From positions 1-64,000 of the forward strand of contig CAYHVK010000015.1 in the NCBI GenBank assembly GCA_964360255.1: a stretch of 64,000 nt of DNA. The letters are read 5' to 3'. The position numbers and the translations under genes were made by a program. Under the pieces are notes generated by a model. It was given only the letters and a program-made list of their open reading frames with translations, did not search any database and was not told the DNA's origin. Positions within the stretch are counted from its first letter, which is position 1. The number at the start of each line of letters is the position of its first letter. Of this stretch, positions 52,295 to 60,839 are shown piece by piece. This DNA is from CAYHVK01 sp964360255. GTDB taxonomy: Bacteria > Bdellovibrionota > Bdellovibrionia > Bdellovibrionales > UBA1609.

Positions 52295-52461
52295 TATTGG
52301 TCTCCTTAGTTAATAGACTGAGTGTATCTACTGCAAGGCGATGCCAAGTTTTTTTGCCAGGTTTTGAGGTAGAAACGGACTCAAAACGTGCGGCTCAAGC
52401 AGTTGATCGTGGCAATAATGAACATCTGACTTTTTATATAAACTCCTTTATACTTCTATAT

Positions 52462-52941
52462 ATGAATAAACAGAAACTTGTGCTCGCCTTTATCGAATTC
52501 CTTGAGAGTGAACTCATGGCCCTCAAAGCGGCGGCTCAAGCCACCTACGAAGCCGCGACTCACGAAGAGAATAAACCAGAAAACGAATATGACACACGAG
52601 CCATTGAAGCCTCATATTTAGCTGGCGCACAAGCCAAGCGCGCCGGTGAAATCGATGAGGTCTTAGCGCTTTTTAAAACCACTAGTATCCGCGAATTTGC
52701 AAAAACAGATCCAATCAGCGCCACCGCCCTGATTGAAATCGAACTAAATAATAAAAATAGTTTTGTTTTCTTAATGCCTAAAGGTGGCGGGGTGAGCCTG
52801 AAATTCGAAGGTAAGCCCATTCAAGTGATCACTCCTCAATCTGTATTAGGCGGAGCCTTAATCGGCCTCAAAGCTGGAGATTTTGCGGATGTTGAAATCA
52901 ACAACTCTGTTCGTGAGTACGCGGTCGTCTCCGTTCAGTAG
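52462..52941 (+). CDS. GreA/GreB-like transcription factor
   Basis: 159 residues from ATG 52462; a long upstream extension of the frame is non-coding. The N-terminal ~75 residues form a coiled coil, with PENEYDTRAIEASYLAG at the position of the GreA tip motif SENAEYDAA. The C-terminal FKBP-like domain has ITPQSVLGGALIGLKAGDFADVEI, matching SPIGxALxGKxxGD. Gre factors stimulate RNA cleavage in backtracked polymerase; the acidic tip pair is only partly kept, so it could be a related secondary-channel regulator. Confidence 0.75.
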   Translation: MNKQKLVLAFIEFLESELMALKAAAQATYEAATHEENKPENEYDTRAIEASYLAGAQAKRAGEIDEVLALFKTTSIREFAKTDPISATALIEIELNNKNSFVFLMPKGGGVSLKFEGKPIQVITPQSVLGGALIGLKAGDFADVEINNSVREYAVVSVQ

Positions 52942-52954
52942 TTAAAGGTACAAA

Positions 52955-53572
52955 GTGAAACGCTTCACCTTAATTATCGCCATTCTTCTCGCTGCTAATT
53001 ATATCTTTATGCGCGGACATAAAATTGCAAATTCACCCACCCCTCAAGAGCCCCTACACGAGCTAGAAACCAAAACCACTGAAGTAGAACCTACGTCCCA
53101 AGCCGACGAGGGTTATCGACCGGCGAAAGAAATCGCTCAAGAAGCAAAAGTGGCCCGCCTTCGCGCCACAGCAAAATCGGCATTAGAAAGTGGCTATAAG
53201 ACCTTGAAAGCGATCCAAGCTGAATATGGCAGATACACGAGCGATTTACGCTCGCTCGGCTGGACGCCAAGATCAACAACGCTCAATTATAAAATGGGCT
53301 TTCTCGCGCCGCTAAATGCAAGCCAGCATATGGATACGGATTCTTTTATTGGCGAGCCCACTGGCGTTGATAATGAAACTTATAACTACAGTAAAGAAGC
53401 AGCCACTATTCGCCTCGCTGATTATGCTTCTTATTGTGAGCGCGGATGTTTTGCAGATGAGCGAGGTTTTGAGCTCCTTTTAGTTATTCCGCTTGATGAA
53501 AACCATTTTGACGTTTGGCTCATCAACGATAAAAAGCAGCTTAAATTAGCAAAAGACGGTTTAAATCCTTAA
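52955..53572 (+). CDS. Exported or membrane-anchored pseudopilin-like protein, unknown
   Basis: 205 residues starting at GTG 52955 (AAAGG upstream). One N-terminal hydrophobic segment (TLIIAILLAANYIFM), an acidic spacer, then LKAIQAEYGRYTSDLRSLGW and a LNYKMGFLAP strand, a pattern found in pilin-like and minor-pilin proteins that follow helix with strand. Two cysteines (CERGC) near residue 155. It lacks the prepilin-peptidase G-F-x-E site, so not a classic pilin. 14 bases after the Gre-like gene. Confidence 0.5.
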   Translation: MKRFTLIIAILLAANYIFMRGHKIANSPTPQEPLHELETKTTEVEPTSQADEGYRPAKEIAQEAKVARLRATAKSALESGYKTLKAIQAEYGRYTSDLRSLGWTPRSTTLNYKMGFLAPLNASQHMDTDSFIGEPTGVDNETYNYSKEAATIRLADYASYCERGCFADERGFELLLVIPLDENHFDVWLINDKKQLKLAKDGLNP

Positions 53573-53578
53573 ACCAAC

Positions 53579-54046
53579 CTATTTACACTCTTCAAAGTGA
53601 TCGATCTTGAAAATGGGACGCACCATACGCTGGAAGAACTGAGTCGGCACGACCATAACAAGATCGCCATCAAATTTCTTCAGCACCTTTAATTTTTGCC
53701 CAGCCTTAAATTGAATATTGTCATAGCCTGGCACTTGAAGTGGAGCATGTGCCCCTTTCAAACATACAGCTTCACTTATATGAGGCCATGCAACATCTGC
53801 GACTTCATAAATAAACCCGCTTTTATGCCCCACCCAATAACTGTGTCCATCAATTAAATAAGGCCCTGAGCCCAGTGATAAAGTTTTAAATAAAACTCGA
53901 CCATCACTATATGTCTCTACCGGCTTCACATAAGCGTAAGCCTTATGAGAGTGAAAGTAATAGGCCACATGACCTTCGTTCGGCGCCGCCACAGCAAAAG
54001 ATGTGCTGATCCATACACACATAAAAAGACTTAATATTTGAAACAA
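53579..54046 (-). CDS. Secreted protein, unknown function (SH3-like)
   Basis: 155 residues. A signal peptide (ILSLFMCVWISTSFAVAA) precedes repeated beta strands and a pair of basic stretches; KAGQKLKVLKKFDGDLVMV looks like an SH3-type strand. No family recognised. Convergent with the gene at 52955. Confidence 0.6.
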   Translation of the reverse strand: MFQILSLFMCVWISTSFAVAAPNEGHVAYYFHSHKAYAYVKPVETYSDGRVLFKTLSLGSGPYLIDGHSYWVGHKSGFIYEVADVAWPHISEAVCLKGAHAPLQVPGYDNIQFKAGQKLKVLKKFDGDLVMVVPTQFFQRMVRPIFKIDHFEECK

Positions 54047-54308
54047 AATTACTCCTTGTAGAGTCCTTTGATATACACCTTCAAATAATGAGCCAGCTTA
54101 AATAAAATGAATGCGATATAGGGGTATCAGAACCCAAAAATTGACAATAAATGCGGTTAAGGCGTTTAAAGCTTCGACACATAAGCTCATTCACTTAACA
54201 AGCTCATTTGACAGCACGAACATATTTATTGATTCGCATGATAAGCTTGCTTCAAGATCACGTGTGGCCTATCATAAATTTTTTCTATTTATAAAGAAGA
54301 GGCGCATA

Positions 54309-55415
54309 ATGATACACAGTTTTTTTCATCTATATTGCAGATCCGGCCGAAAATTTATTTTTGTGTGCGCACTGGTATCTTCCGTAACCGGGCACGCGGC
54401 CCTCAACAACATAGATTTAAATGGTTTTGCGAGCTTCTATGGTCGCCAGTCACTAACCGATATCTACGATCTCAACAGCGCGAATGATGACCTTGATTTC
54501 AACTCTAATACTCGAGTCGGCTTGAATCTACGCTCTGAGCTGTCGAAAGAAATGGCAGTGGTGGGTCAAATTGTAGCAACACGAAGAGTCTATTACAGCA
54601 GTACCACTTGGACCTCTGAGTTCGACTGGATATTTTTCGATTACTCTCCATTTGAAAATTGGAATTTTAGATTCGGCCGACAGCTATTTCCCGGCTCGAT
54701 CGTGGGCGAATATGTCGATGTCGGATTGACATACCCGTGGCGACGAGTTCCTTTGCCATATCATTTTATAGTTGATTTTAAATCTTATGAAGGACTCTCG
54801 GCCCAATATTCCATGCCCATAGGTGAAAATAATCTGAGTTTATTGTTGTTTGGTGGCAACAGTGGTTCAAATGAGTACAATTCCCCAAACTTTTTTTACG
54901 AGATTAAAGATTTGCGAGGGGCACGGCTCAAGCTTGAAAGCGAAGACTGGCAGATTCAAGTGTTAGCCGGCAGTTACCGATTGATCTCATACACACCGGG
55001 AACTCCTCCAACACCAACCTCGACCGGCACGTCAACCATCGGTAGCGTTAGTGCTCATTACGATAATGGTAAACTGATGGCTTATGCTGAGTATATTAGC
55101 CTCAATTGCGGTGAAGCAGATTGGGCTGCCTGCAACGGATGGGGGCATTATGAAACCATCGGTTACCATATTAATGACTGGTTGCCCCACTATACTTATT
55201 CAAGAGGCGCTTTTCGCTTTGTTCAGCCTGGCTCAGGAACCAGCTCCAATGAACTTATGACTTCGCATACAACGGGCCTCAACTACAATTTGAGCTCTAC
55301 GGTTGTTTTAAAAACTGAGTTCATGTGGGAAAAGTCAGAAAGCGTCGGAGGATTTATTATGAATGGTTCTGGTTCTGCGCGGTCTTATGCTTTCGGACTT
55401 GATCTCGTGTTTTAA
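54309..55415 (+). CDS. Outer-membrane porin-like beta-barrel protein
   Basis: 368 residues from ATG 54309, with GAGG seven bases upstream; the 66-codon extension has no site. A signal peptide ends VTGHAA. The mature chain is a series of amphipathic strands with alternating hydrophobic residues and aromatic girdles, e.g. NTRVGLNLRSELS and WNFRFGRQLF, and ends in LDLVF, the C-terminal Phe used by BAM. The stretch 54047-54308 before it holds two TTGACA hexamers but no convincing -10. Co-oriented with the phosphate-binding-like gene after it. Confidence 0.72.
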   Translation: MIHSFFHLYCRSGRKFIFVCALVSSVTGHAALNNIDLNGFASFYGRQSLTDIYDLNSANDDLDFNSNTRVGLNLRSELSKEMAVVGQIVATRRVYYSSTTWTSEFDWIFFDYSPFENWNFRFGRQLFPGSIVGEYVDVGLTYPWRRVPLPYHFIVDFKSYEGLSAQYSMPIGENNLSLLLFGGNSGSNEYNSPNFFYEIKDLRGARLKLESEDWQIQVLAGSYRLISYTPGTPPTPTSTGTSTIGSVSAHYDNGKLMAYAEYISLNCGEADWAACNGWGHYETIGYHINDWLPHYTYSRGAFRFVQPGSGTSSNELMTSHTTGLNYNLSSTVVLKTEFMWEKSESVGGFIMNGSGSARSYAFGLDLVF

Positions 55416-55465
55416 AATTGGATAGTTGGTAAAAATCGAGAGTCTATCTCAATAAATGGAGTATT

Positions 55466-55879
55466 ATGGTTAAATTACTTACAGCTTTCATGACTATCAT
55501 TTTATTTGGTTCATTCGCCAGTAGCGCGTCGTCCGCTGAAATTTTGATCATCTCCAATATATCCAACCAAACCTTAACCGAAAAAGAAATTCGCGATCTT
55601 TATTTGGGACTTACCAAATCGCGACAGTTCCGACTCCTTGATCAGGAGATAGAACAGAGTGCACGCACTGAATTTAATGAAAAGTTCTTGCAAAAAAGTG
55701 AACGTGAATTGCAACAAAAACGCAGCATTCTGATTTTTTCCGGCATGCGCACGCCAACCGTATTAAAAGACAATCAAGCTGTGGTCGACTACGTGAAAAA
55801 TCACAAGGATACGATCGGCTATGTTACTGGCGGCACCCAGCTTGCCGACGGAGTTAAAACTTTACTAACAATTAAATAA
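55466..55879 (+). CDS. Small PstS-like phosphate-binding family protein
   Basis: 137 residues. A signal peptide ends SASSAE, then EILIISNISNQTLTEKEIRDLYLGLT, the opening motif of small PstS/phosphate ABC substrate-binding-like proteins, and RTPTVLKDNQAVVDYVKNHKDTIGYV near the end. Half the size of PstS, so it may cover one lobe only. It follows the porin-like gene by 50 bases; porin plus small binding protein suggests an oxyanion uptake or sensing unit (inference). Confidence 0.72.
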   Translation: MVKLLTAFMTIILFGSFASSASSAEILIISNISNQTLTEKEIRDLYLGLTKSRQFRLLDQEIEQSARTEFNEKFLQKSERELQQKRSILIFSGMRTPTVLKDNQAVVDYVKNHKDTIGYVTGGTQLADGVKTLLTIK

Positions 55880-55884
55880 AGGAA

Positions 55885-55976
55885 TGGTGCCCCGGGCCGG
55901 ACTTGAACCGGCACGCCCGTTTGCACGAAGCTCAGGATTTTAAATCCTGTGCGTCTACCAATTTCGCCACCGGGGC
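55885..55976 (-). tRNA. tRNA-Leu (anticodon UAA)
   Basis: On the minus strand the acceptor arms GCCCCGG and CCGGGGC enclose a cloverleaf with D-loop AAATTGGTAGAC, anticodon stem CAGGA/TCCTG and loop TTTAAAA (anticodon UAA), a long variable arm as expected of leucine tRNA, and T-loop GGTTCAAGTCC. The 3' CCA is encoded (55885-55887). Decodes UUA and UUG. Located between two plus-strand genes on the opposite strand. Confidence 0.95.
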
Positions 55977-56052
55977 ATTTGCGACAAAAACGAAGAATCA
56001 ATATAAGAATCGCATGGACAAATGACAACAAAATTGGTGCTTTATATGTCCT

Positions 56053-56895
56053 ATGAACAAAATGATTTCTGGCTGGCTCGAAAGTTTCAAAGCTTTTACC
56101 CCTACAAATAATAACTACCTCAAATTCATCAAAGATAACCTAGTGGTCATTTTGCTGTTTTCATTCATGGCAGAAGGCTTTCAGCATTACTTTCTCTACA
56201 CCGACAAATTGACGAGCGGCACAACGAGCCTCAACATGATGGCTAAATTCGGCCAAGTGATGTCGTCCCTTCTTACTTTAGTCTTTTACCAACTCCTTAT
56301 GCCGCTTCGGTTACAGCATGACCCTATCGGCCGTAAAGAGGCTTTCTGGCACTTTGCTCAGCGCCAGACGGGTCCGTATTTTTTAGAAAGCATGCGTGTT
56401 ATTGGCAAATGTCTGCTCTATTTGATCGGCGGACTTATCGTCGGCGGCCTGCTTATTATGATGAAGCATCGCCATGACCCTGCTCCACCAGCTTTTATGG
56501 AGACCGCGAATTTTATGCAGTCACCGGCAGAAATGGCGATACTGGCGATCTGTCTCTTACCAGTTTTTTTCTACTATGTTCGTTATACTTTCGTGCCTTA
56601 TGTGACTTTAATCGACCCAGAGTACCAAAGAGGACGCCGGGATGCCCTCAAGCATTCTTTTAAACTTATGACCGGAGTGACCGCGCCGGTACTGCTAGTT
56701 TTCTTAGCCCTTTTCAAAATTGAGTCCTACAGAACCCGTCTCAGAGAAGAATATTCACTAATGACCCAGCCAATTGTGGCTTTTCTACTCTATATTCCGT
56801 TTGAAATGCTCGGAATCTATATCAATATTTTACTGTTTTACATTTATCAGCTAAAACAAGACAGCTTCGATAAATCAATCTCTGGCGGAGGCTAA
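56053..56895 (+). CDS. Multi-pass membrane protein, unknown function
   Basis: 280 residues with five or six hydrophobic segments (about 28-45, 72-92, 115-137, 162-180, 210-225, 240-265). Conserved-looking loops include DPEYQRGRRDALKHSF, typical of DUF-type proteins resembling the YciC/GlyceroP-like membrane families. Function unknown. It ends two bases before the IMPDH-like gene, so probably co-transcribed. Confidence 0.65.
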   Translation: MNKMISGWLESFKAFTPTNNNYLKFIKDNLVVILLFSFMAEGFQHYFLYTDKLTSGTTSLNMMAKFGQVMSSLLTLVFYQLLMPLRLQHDPIGRKEAFWHFAQRQTGPYFLESMRVIGKCLLYLIGGLIVGGLLIMMKHRHDPAPPAFMETANFMQSPAEMAILAICLLPVFFYYVRYTFVPYVTLIDPEYQRGRRDALKHSFKLMTGVTAPVLLVFLALFKIESYRTRLREEYSLMTQPIVAFLLYIPFEMLGIYINILLFYIYQLKQDSFDKSISGGG

Positions 56896-56897
56896 GA

Positions 56898-57944
56898 ATG
56901 GAATTACTATTCAACTGGAAACAAATTAAGACCCGTGGTCGCGCACTCACTTATGATGACGTTCTTTGCTTTCCGCAAAAGTCTGATGTCCGCTCGCGTC
57001 GTGATCCAGATTTAACAACTCGTCTGACGAAGAATATTAACATCAAGCTTCCTTTTATCAGCGCTAACATGGATACGGTCACTGAGCATGAAATGGCCAT
57101 CGCCATGGATCAACAAGGCGGAGTGGGAATTCTCCACCGTTTTATGTCGATCAGCGATCAAGTTTCACAAGTTGAGAAAATTAAAGAATCAGGGGCTCGC
57201 GTTATTATTGCTTCTATTGGTGTGAACCAAGACTTTAAAGATCGCGCCAAGGCCCTAGTAGATAGCGGCGTAAATGTGATCACTATCGACATCGCCCACG
57301 GTCACTCAGTTTCTATGCTCGAAACGTTAAAGTGGCTTAAAGACACTTACCCGCAAGTTGAAGTGATCGCTGGTAATATTGCCTCTCCACAAGCGGCTCG
57401 TGACCTTATCGAAGCAGGAGCAGATGCTATCAAGGTTGGTATCGGCCCCGGCTCAATGTGTACAACCCGAATCATCACCGGCTGCGGAGTCCCTCAATTA
57501 ACAGCCGTGGCTCTCTGTGCTGAAGTGACAACTGAAATGGGCATTCCTTTAATCGCCGATGGCGGCATTAAAACTTCTGGTGACGTTGTAAAAGCCCTGG
57601 CAGCAGGCGCAGATACAGTGATGTTTGGAAGTATTTTATCAGGAACTTTAGAAACTCCAGGCCCGATCAGACACGGCAAGAAAGAATACCGCGGAATGGC
57701 TTCAAAAGCCGCTCAGGTTTCTTGGCGCGGCGGCGTTCCTGAAGGAATGGCTCCTGAAGGCGAGATGACGCTGGTCCCAATCAAAGGCCGCGTATCAGAT
57801 GTGGTCGCTGAAATGGCCGGCGGATTACGCTCGGGCATGAGTTACATTAACGCTACAAGCGTAGTTGAAATCCGCGATAAAGCCTTTTTCTTAGAGATGT
57901 CTCCAATGGGCCTTTCTGAGTCACGGGCGCACGGCGTTCGCTAG
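56898..57944 (+). CDS. IMP dehydrogenase / GMP reductase family enzyme lacking CBS domains
   Basis: 348 residues. The barrel is clear: LTYDDVLCFP, SANMDTVTEHEMAIAM, GIGPGSMCTTR with the catalytic Cys188, ADGGIKTSGD, and YRGMASKAAQ with GGLRSGMSY. The CBS pair of typical IMPDHs is missing: the chain runs straight from QVEKIKESGAR into the next strand. The flap PEGMAPEGEMTLVPIKG does not show the R-Y of IMPDH and is near the GMP-reductase form. It could be either a CBS-less IMPDH or a GMP reductase; sequence by eye leans neither way firmly. Confidence 0.85.
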   Translation: MELLFNWKQIKTRGRALTYDDVLCFPQKSDVRSRRDPDLTTRLTKNINIKLPFISANMDTVTEHEMAIAMDQQGGVGILHRFMSISDQVSQVEKIKESGARVIIASIGVNQDFKDRAKALVDSGVNVITIDIAHGHSVSMLETLKWLKDTYPQVEVIAGNIASPQAARDLIEAGADAIKVGIGPGSMCTTRIITGCGVPQLTAVALCAEVTTEMGIPLIADGGIKTSGDVVKALAAGADTVMFGSILSGTLETPGPIRHGKKEYRGMASKAAQVSWRGGVPEGMAPEGEMTLVPIKGRVSDVVAEMAGGLRSGMSYINATSVVEIRDKAFFLEMSPMGLSESRAHGVR

Positions 57945-58060
57945 GTCTAGATTTTAATTTTACGCCCAAATCATTTTGACCCAGTGTCGGTTCATTCTTA
58001 ATCTCATTGTTAGTCCTCTTGTTGTTGAGAGAATTTTCTTTATTTTATATCAGTTGCTGT

Positions 58061-58104
58061 AAGGCCGGCATTTTAGGATGAGATGACCGGCCTTTACTTT
58101 TTAA
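58061..58104 (+). terminator. Intrinsic terminator upstream of murI
   Basis: AAGGCCGG (58063-58070) pairs with CCGGCCTT (58089-58096), 18-base loop, followed by TACTTTTT. Ends the IMPDH-like transcript and leaves murI with its own promoter or read-through. Confidence 0.75.
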
Positions 58105-58122
58105 AAAGCGGGTGAACGGTTC

Positions 58123-58926
58123 GTGGACGCTCCCATCGGAATATTCGATTCAGGTCTCGGCGGATTAATAGTTCTTAGATATCTGCAAGCTTCTTTTCCT
58201 GGTGAAAGCTTTATTTACCTCGGCGACACAGCTCGCATCCCTTACGGAAATAAATCCGCTCCCACAATTGCGAAATACACTGAGAGAAATATTCATTTTT
58301 TAAAAGCGCGCGAAGTGAAAGCCGTTATCGTCGCCTGCAATTCGGCATCGAGTGTTTTAAGCCAAGTGGACACTTCTGACTTCGGCGCGCTGCCCGTTTA
58401 TAATGTGATCGAGCCGGGCGCCGCGAAAGCCGCAGCAATGACGGCGAATAAAAAAGTGGGAGTCATTGCCACTCGAGCCACGGTTGATCAAAAAGCTTAC
58501 GTGGGCGAGCTTCACAAAATTAATTCTGAGATTGTTATCACTCAGCAGGCGGCGCCGCTGCTAGTGCCATTAGTTGAAGAGGGCTGGGATGATGATCCGA
58601 TCACAAATTTAGTTGTGTATCGATATGTGAATCCATTAGTGGCTACCGGAATCGACACTTTAGTTTTGGGTTGCACTCACTACCCGTTTTTGAAAAAAGC
58701 CATTCAAAAAGTCACAGGCCCCAATATTCACTTGATTGATTCGGCTGAAACTATGGCCGAAAAACTTTCGCAAGATTTTAATGCCGGAAAATTACAGCGC
58801 TCTCACAGAACCACTGGCGGCGGCTTGCAGATTCTTGCCACCGACACCAATTCTACATTTGAAAAATTAGCCCGCAGACTTATTGGCGAAACTTCATTCA
58901 GAGAAATCGAACACGTAGAGATATAA
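58123..58926 (+). CDS. murI: Glutamate racemase
   Basis: 267 residues starting at GTG 58123. PIGIFDSGLGGL holds the first catalytic Asp region, YGNKS follows, IVACNSASS the first active-site Cys, and LGCTHYPFL the second Cys with its CTH motif. Produces D-glutamate for peptidoglycan. Intergenic space to the next gene is entirely a 27-bp perfect palindrome (58925-58987). Confidence 0.96.
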   Translation: MDAPIGIFDSGLGGLIVLRYLQASFPGESFIYLGDTARIPYGNKSAPTIAKYTERNIHFLKAREVKAVIVACNSASSVLSQVDTSDFGALPVYNVIEPGAAKAAAMTANKKVGVIATRATVDQKAYVGELHKINSEIVITQQAAPLLVPLVEEGWDDDPITNLVVYRYVNPLVATGIDTLVLGCTHYPFLKKAIQKVTGPNIHLIDSAETMAEKLSQDFNAGKLQRSHRTTGGGLQILATDTNSTFEKLARRLIGETSFREIEHVEI

Positions 58927-58987
58927 AAGGTGCCCGGTTAGTTTTCGGTGCGGCAGCGCAGCACCGAAAACTAACCGGGCACCTTTT
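58925..58987. terminator. 27-bp perfect inverted repeat, bidirectional terminator
   Basis: Arms 58925-58951 and 58961-58987 are perfect reverse complements around a nine-base loop (GGCAGCGCA). They begin inside the murI stop codon and end inside the stop of the minus-strand gene, so the repeat fills the whole intergenic gap. The outer bases are AAAA/TTTT, giving a T-tract in both directions. Confidence 0.9.
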
Positions 58988-59574
58988 TAGTCTTCGCGGC
59001 TGGGCATCCAGGCTGTGAGGGCTGAACGCATTGCCACTTCGACTGGCATATCAATTTTTGTCACCCAAGTGCGCGGTACAAATGCGGTGTAACCACCGAT
59101 CTGATAACTCATCGGAAAGTAAACGGCCACGCGGTCTGTTTTATCATCATCGTGCGGGAGCGCTCTTAAATCTGAGCGAGTGAGAAACCCAACCATTTGC
59201 ACATTTAAGCTCGGCACGCGAACAATCACCACCTGGCGCGAAGTGTGATCTCCGTCTGGAGAGAAGTAATCAGCTAAGTTTTTAATTGCCGAATAAATAC
59301 TTTTAACAATAGGAACGTTTTTAAATGGCACCTCGATAAAGGAGAATACGCTCCCCATTGTTTCGTGCGAAATAAGAAAGCCGAGAAGCACAATGACGAT
59401 CACACCAAAAAGCAAACCCATACCTGGGATATAAGCTTCGCCGAGCGCCCATGTAAAGGTACTGGCGAATGTGGACTCAGACCACTTTAAGAATAAAATT
59501 AAAACATAAACTGTAAGACCAGCCGGCAGGAGCGTTAATACGCCACGGATAAAATACTGCCAAAACTTTTTCAT
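58987..59574 (-). CDS. DUF502 family membrane protein
   Basis: 195 residues. Two membrane segments (TLLPAGLTVYVLILFL and GLLFGVIVIVLLGFLIS) are followed by the DUF502 block VPIVKSIYSAIKNLADYFSP and a soluble C-terminal domain (VVIVRVPSLNVQMVGFLTR). Family function is unknown. It overlaps the end of lysA by four bases (ATGA), so it is translated with lysA. Confidence 0.87.
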   Translation of the reverse strand: MKKFWQYFIRGVLTLLPAGLTVYVLILFLKWSESTFASTFTWALGEAYIPGMGLLFGVIVIVLLGFLISHETMGSVFSFIEVPFKNVPIVKSIYSAIKNLADYFSPDGDHTSRQVVIVRVPSLNVQMVGFLTRSDLRALPHDDDKTDRVAVYFPMSYQIGGYTAFVPRTWVTKIDMPVEVAMRSALTAWMPSRED

Positions 59575-60815
59575 ATGACTTTTCCTTTAGAAACCACAGT
59601 TTCGACTGGGAGTGCGTGAAGATTATAATCATTGGCCATAACGGCGCCATAAGCGCCCGCATCGAAAATAGCGAGATGATCGCCCTGCTTAATATCTTTT
59701 GGTAAATAGCGATCAAAACCAAATACGTCGGTGGACTCGCAAATAGGCCCTACAATATCAAACTTTTCTTGCGCCGATGTTGGCGACCAATTGAGCGGCG
59801 ATATATGATGGTAAGCTTCGTAAAGTGCAGGCCGCATAAGATGATTCATACCCGAATTTAAAATAGCAAAACTTTTATAGGGCGTGCGCTTGATGTATTG
59901 AATTTCACTCACAAGAACACCGAAATGACCCACGATAAAACGGCCGGGCTCAGTGAGAATCTGCTTCACCTCGCTCTTCAGCTTTTTCATAATATGGGCG
60001 GTGTACTCTTCATAAGCCTTTTCTTCGGCCATGAAAGTTTGCACAAGTTTAGGCTTTCCGTCGAGACCAGGTTGACTGTAGTCTATACCGAAACCACCAC
60101 CCACATCAAAAGTCTCAAGGAAGAAGCCTTTCTTCTCGATTTCTTTATAGAGCTTGAGAGTTTTATCAATAGCTTCAAAGAACGGACTCGCCTCACGAAT
60201 TTGTGAGCCAATGTGCAAAGTGAGACCAACAAGTGAGACTAAACTTTTATTTTGCTCAAAGATTTTAAGCAGTTCAGGAATTTCTTCAAAGTCGAGGCCG
60301 AACTTATTGTCGCGAAAACCGGTTTTAATATTGGGATGAGTCTCAGGATTCACGTCTGGGTTTACACGAATGGCAAGGCGCGGTTTTGTGGACGGCTTTA
60401 ATTTCAGTGTCAGCTGAATTACGCGCTGAAGCTCGGGACTGCTCTCTAAGTTAATTTGAAATACGCCCGCCTTTAAAGCCTGCTCGATTTCTTTTTCAGT
60501 TTTACCAACGCCAGAGAAAACAATCTTGTTCGCAGCAAAACCGCATTCAAGGGCCCGCTTCAACTCGCCGCCAGAAACCACATCGACGCCGCAGCCCGCT
60601 TTGGCCAGCGCTTTTAAAATTTTCGGATTGTTATTAGCCTTCATGGCGAAATGCACAGAGGCCTTATTCTCGAAAGACTGAGCGACAAACTGATAGCGCT
60701 CGATAATACCATCGAGATCGTAGATGTAAGCTGGATCTTGTCCAACTAAGTCAGCTACCGCTACGGATTGCGGGCCTTGTACCACTGACAGAACATCATT
60801 TTGATATCGAAACAT
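59571..60815 (-). CDS. lysA: Diaminopimelate decarboxylase
   Basis: 414 residues. HFAMKANNNPKIL holds the PLP Lys, SGGELKRAL and LHIGSQI follow, DVGGGFGIDY is the glycine-rich PLP-phosphate site, TEPGRF and PICESTDVFGFDR (with the catalytic Cys-Glu) complete the alanine-racemase-fold set. It removes CO2 from meso-diaminopimelate to give lysine. First gene of an operon with DUF502, downstream of lysC by 24 bases. Confidence 0.96.
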   Translation of the reverse strand: MFRYQNDVLSVVQGPQSVAVADLVGQDPAYIYDLDGIIERYQFVAQSFENKASVHFAMKANNNPKILKALAKAGCGVDVVSGGELKRALECGFAANKIVFSGVGKTEKEIEQALKAGVFQINLESSPELQRVIQLTLKLKPSTKPRLAIRVNPDVNPETHPNIKTGFRDNKFGLDFEEIPELLKIFEQNKSLVSLVGLTLHIGSQIREASPFFEAIDKTLKLYKEIEKKGFFLETFDVGGGFGIDYSQPGLDGKPKLVQTFMAEEKAYEEYTAHIMKKLKSEVKQILTEPGRFIVGHFGVLVSEIQYIKRTPYKSFAILNSGMNHLMRPALYEAYHHISPLNWSPTSAQEKFDIVGPICESTDVFGFDRYLPKDIKQGDHLAIFDAGAYGAVMANDYNLHALPVETVVSKGKVI

Positions 60816-60839
60816 TTCCGCATCCGATCACTTAAGCAG

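Noticed and set aside
52267..52461. Upstream part of the Gre-like reading frame
   Set aside because: It overlaps the divergent gene starting at 52294 and lacks coding character; ATG 52462 starts the coiled coil.
54111..54308. 66-codon extension of the porin-like gene
   Set aside because: The extension has no signal peptide and no Shine-Dalgarno, while ATG 54309 has both; it is taken as untranslated leader.
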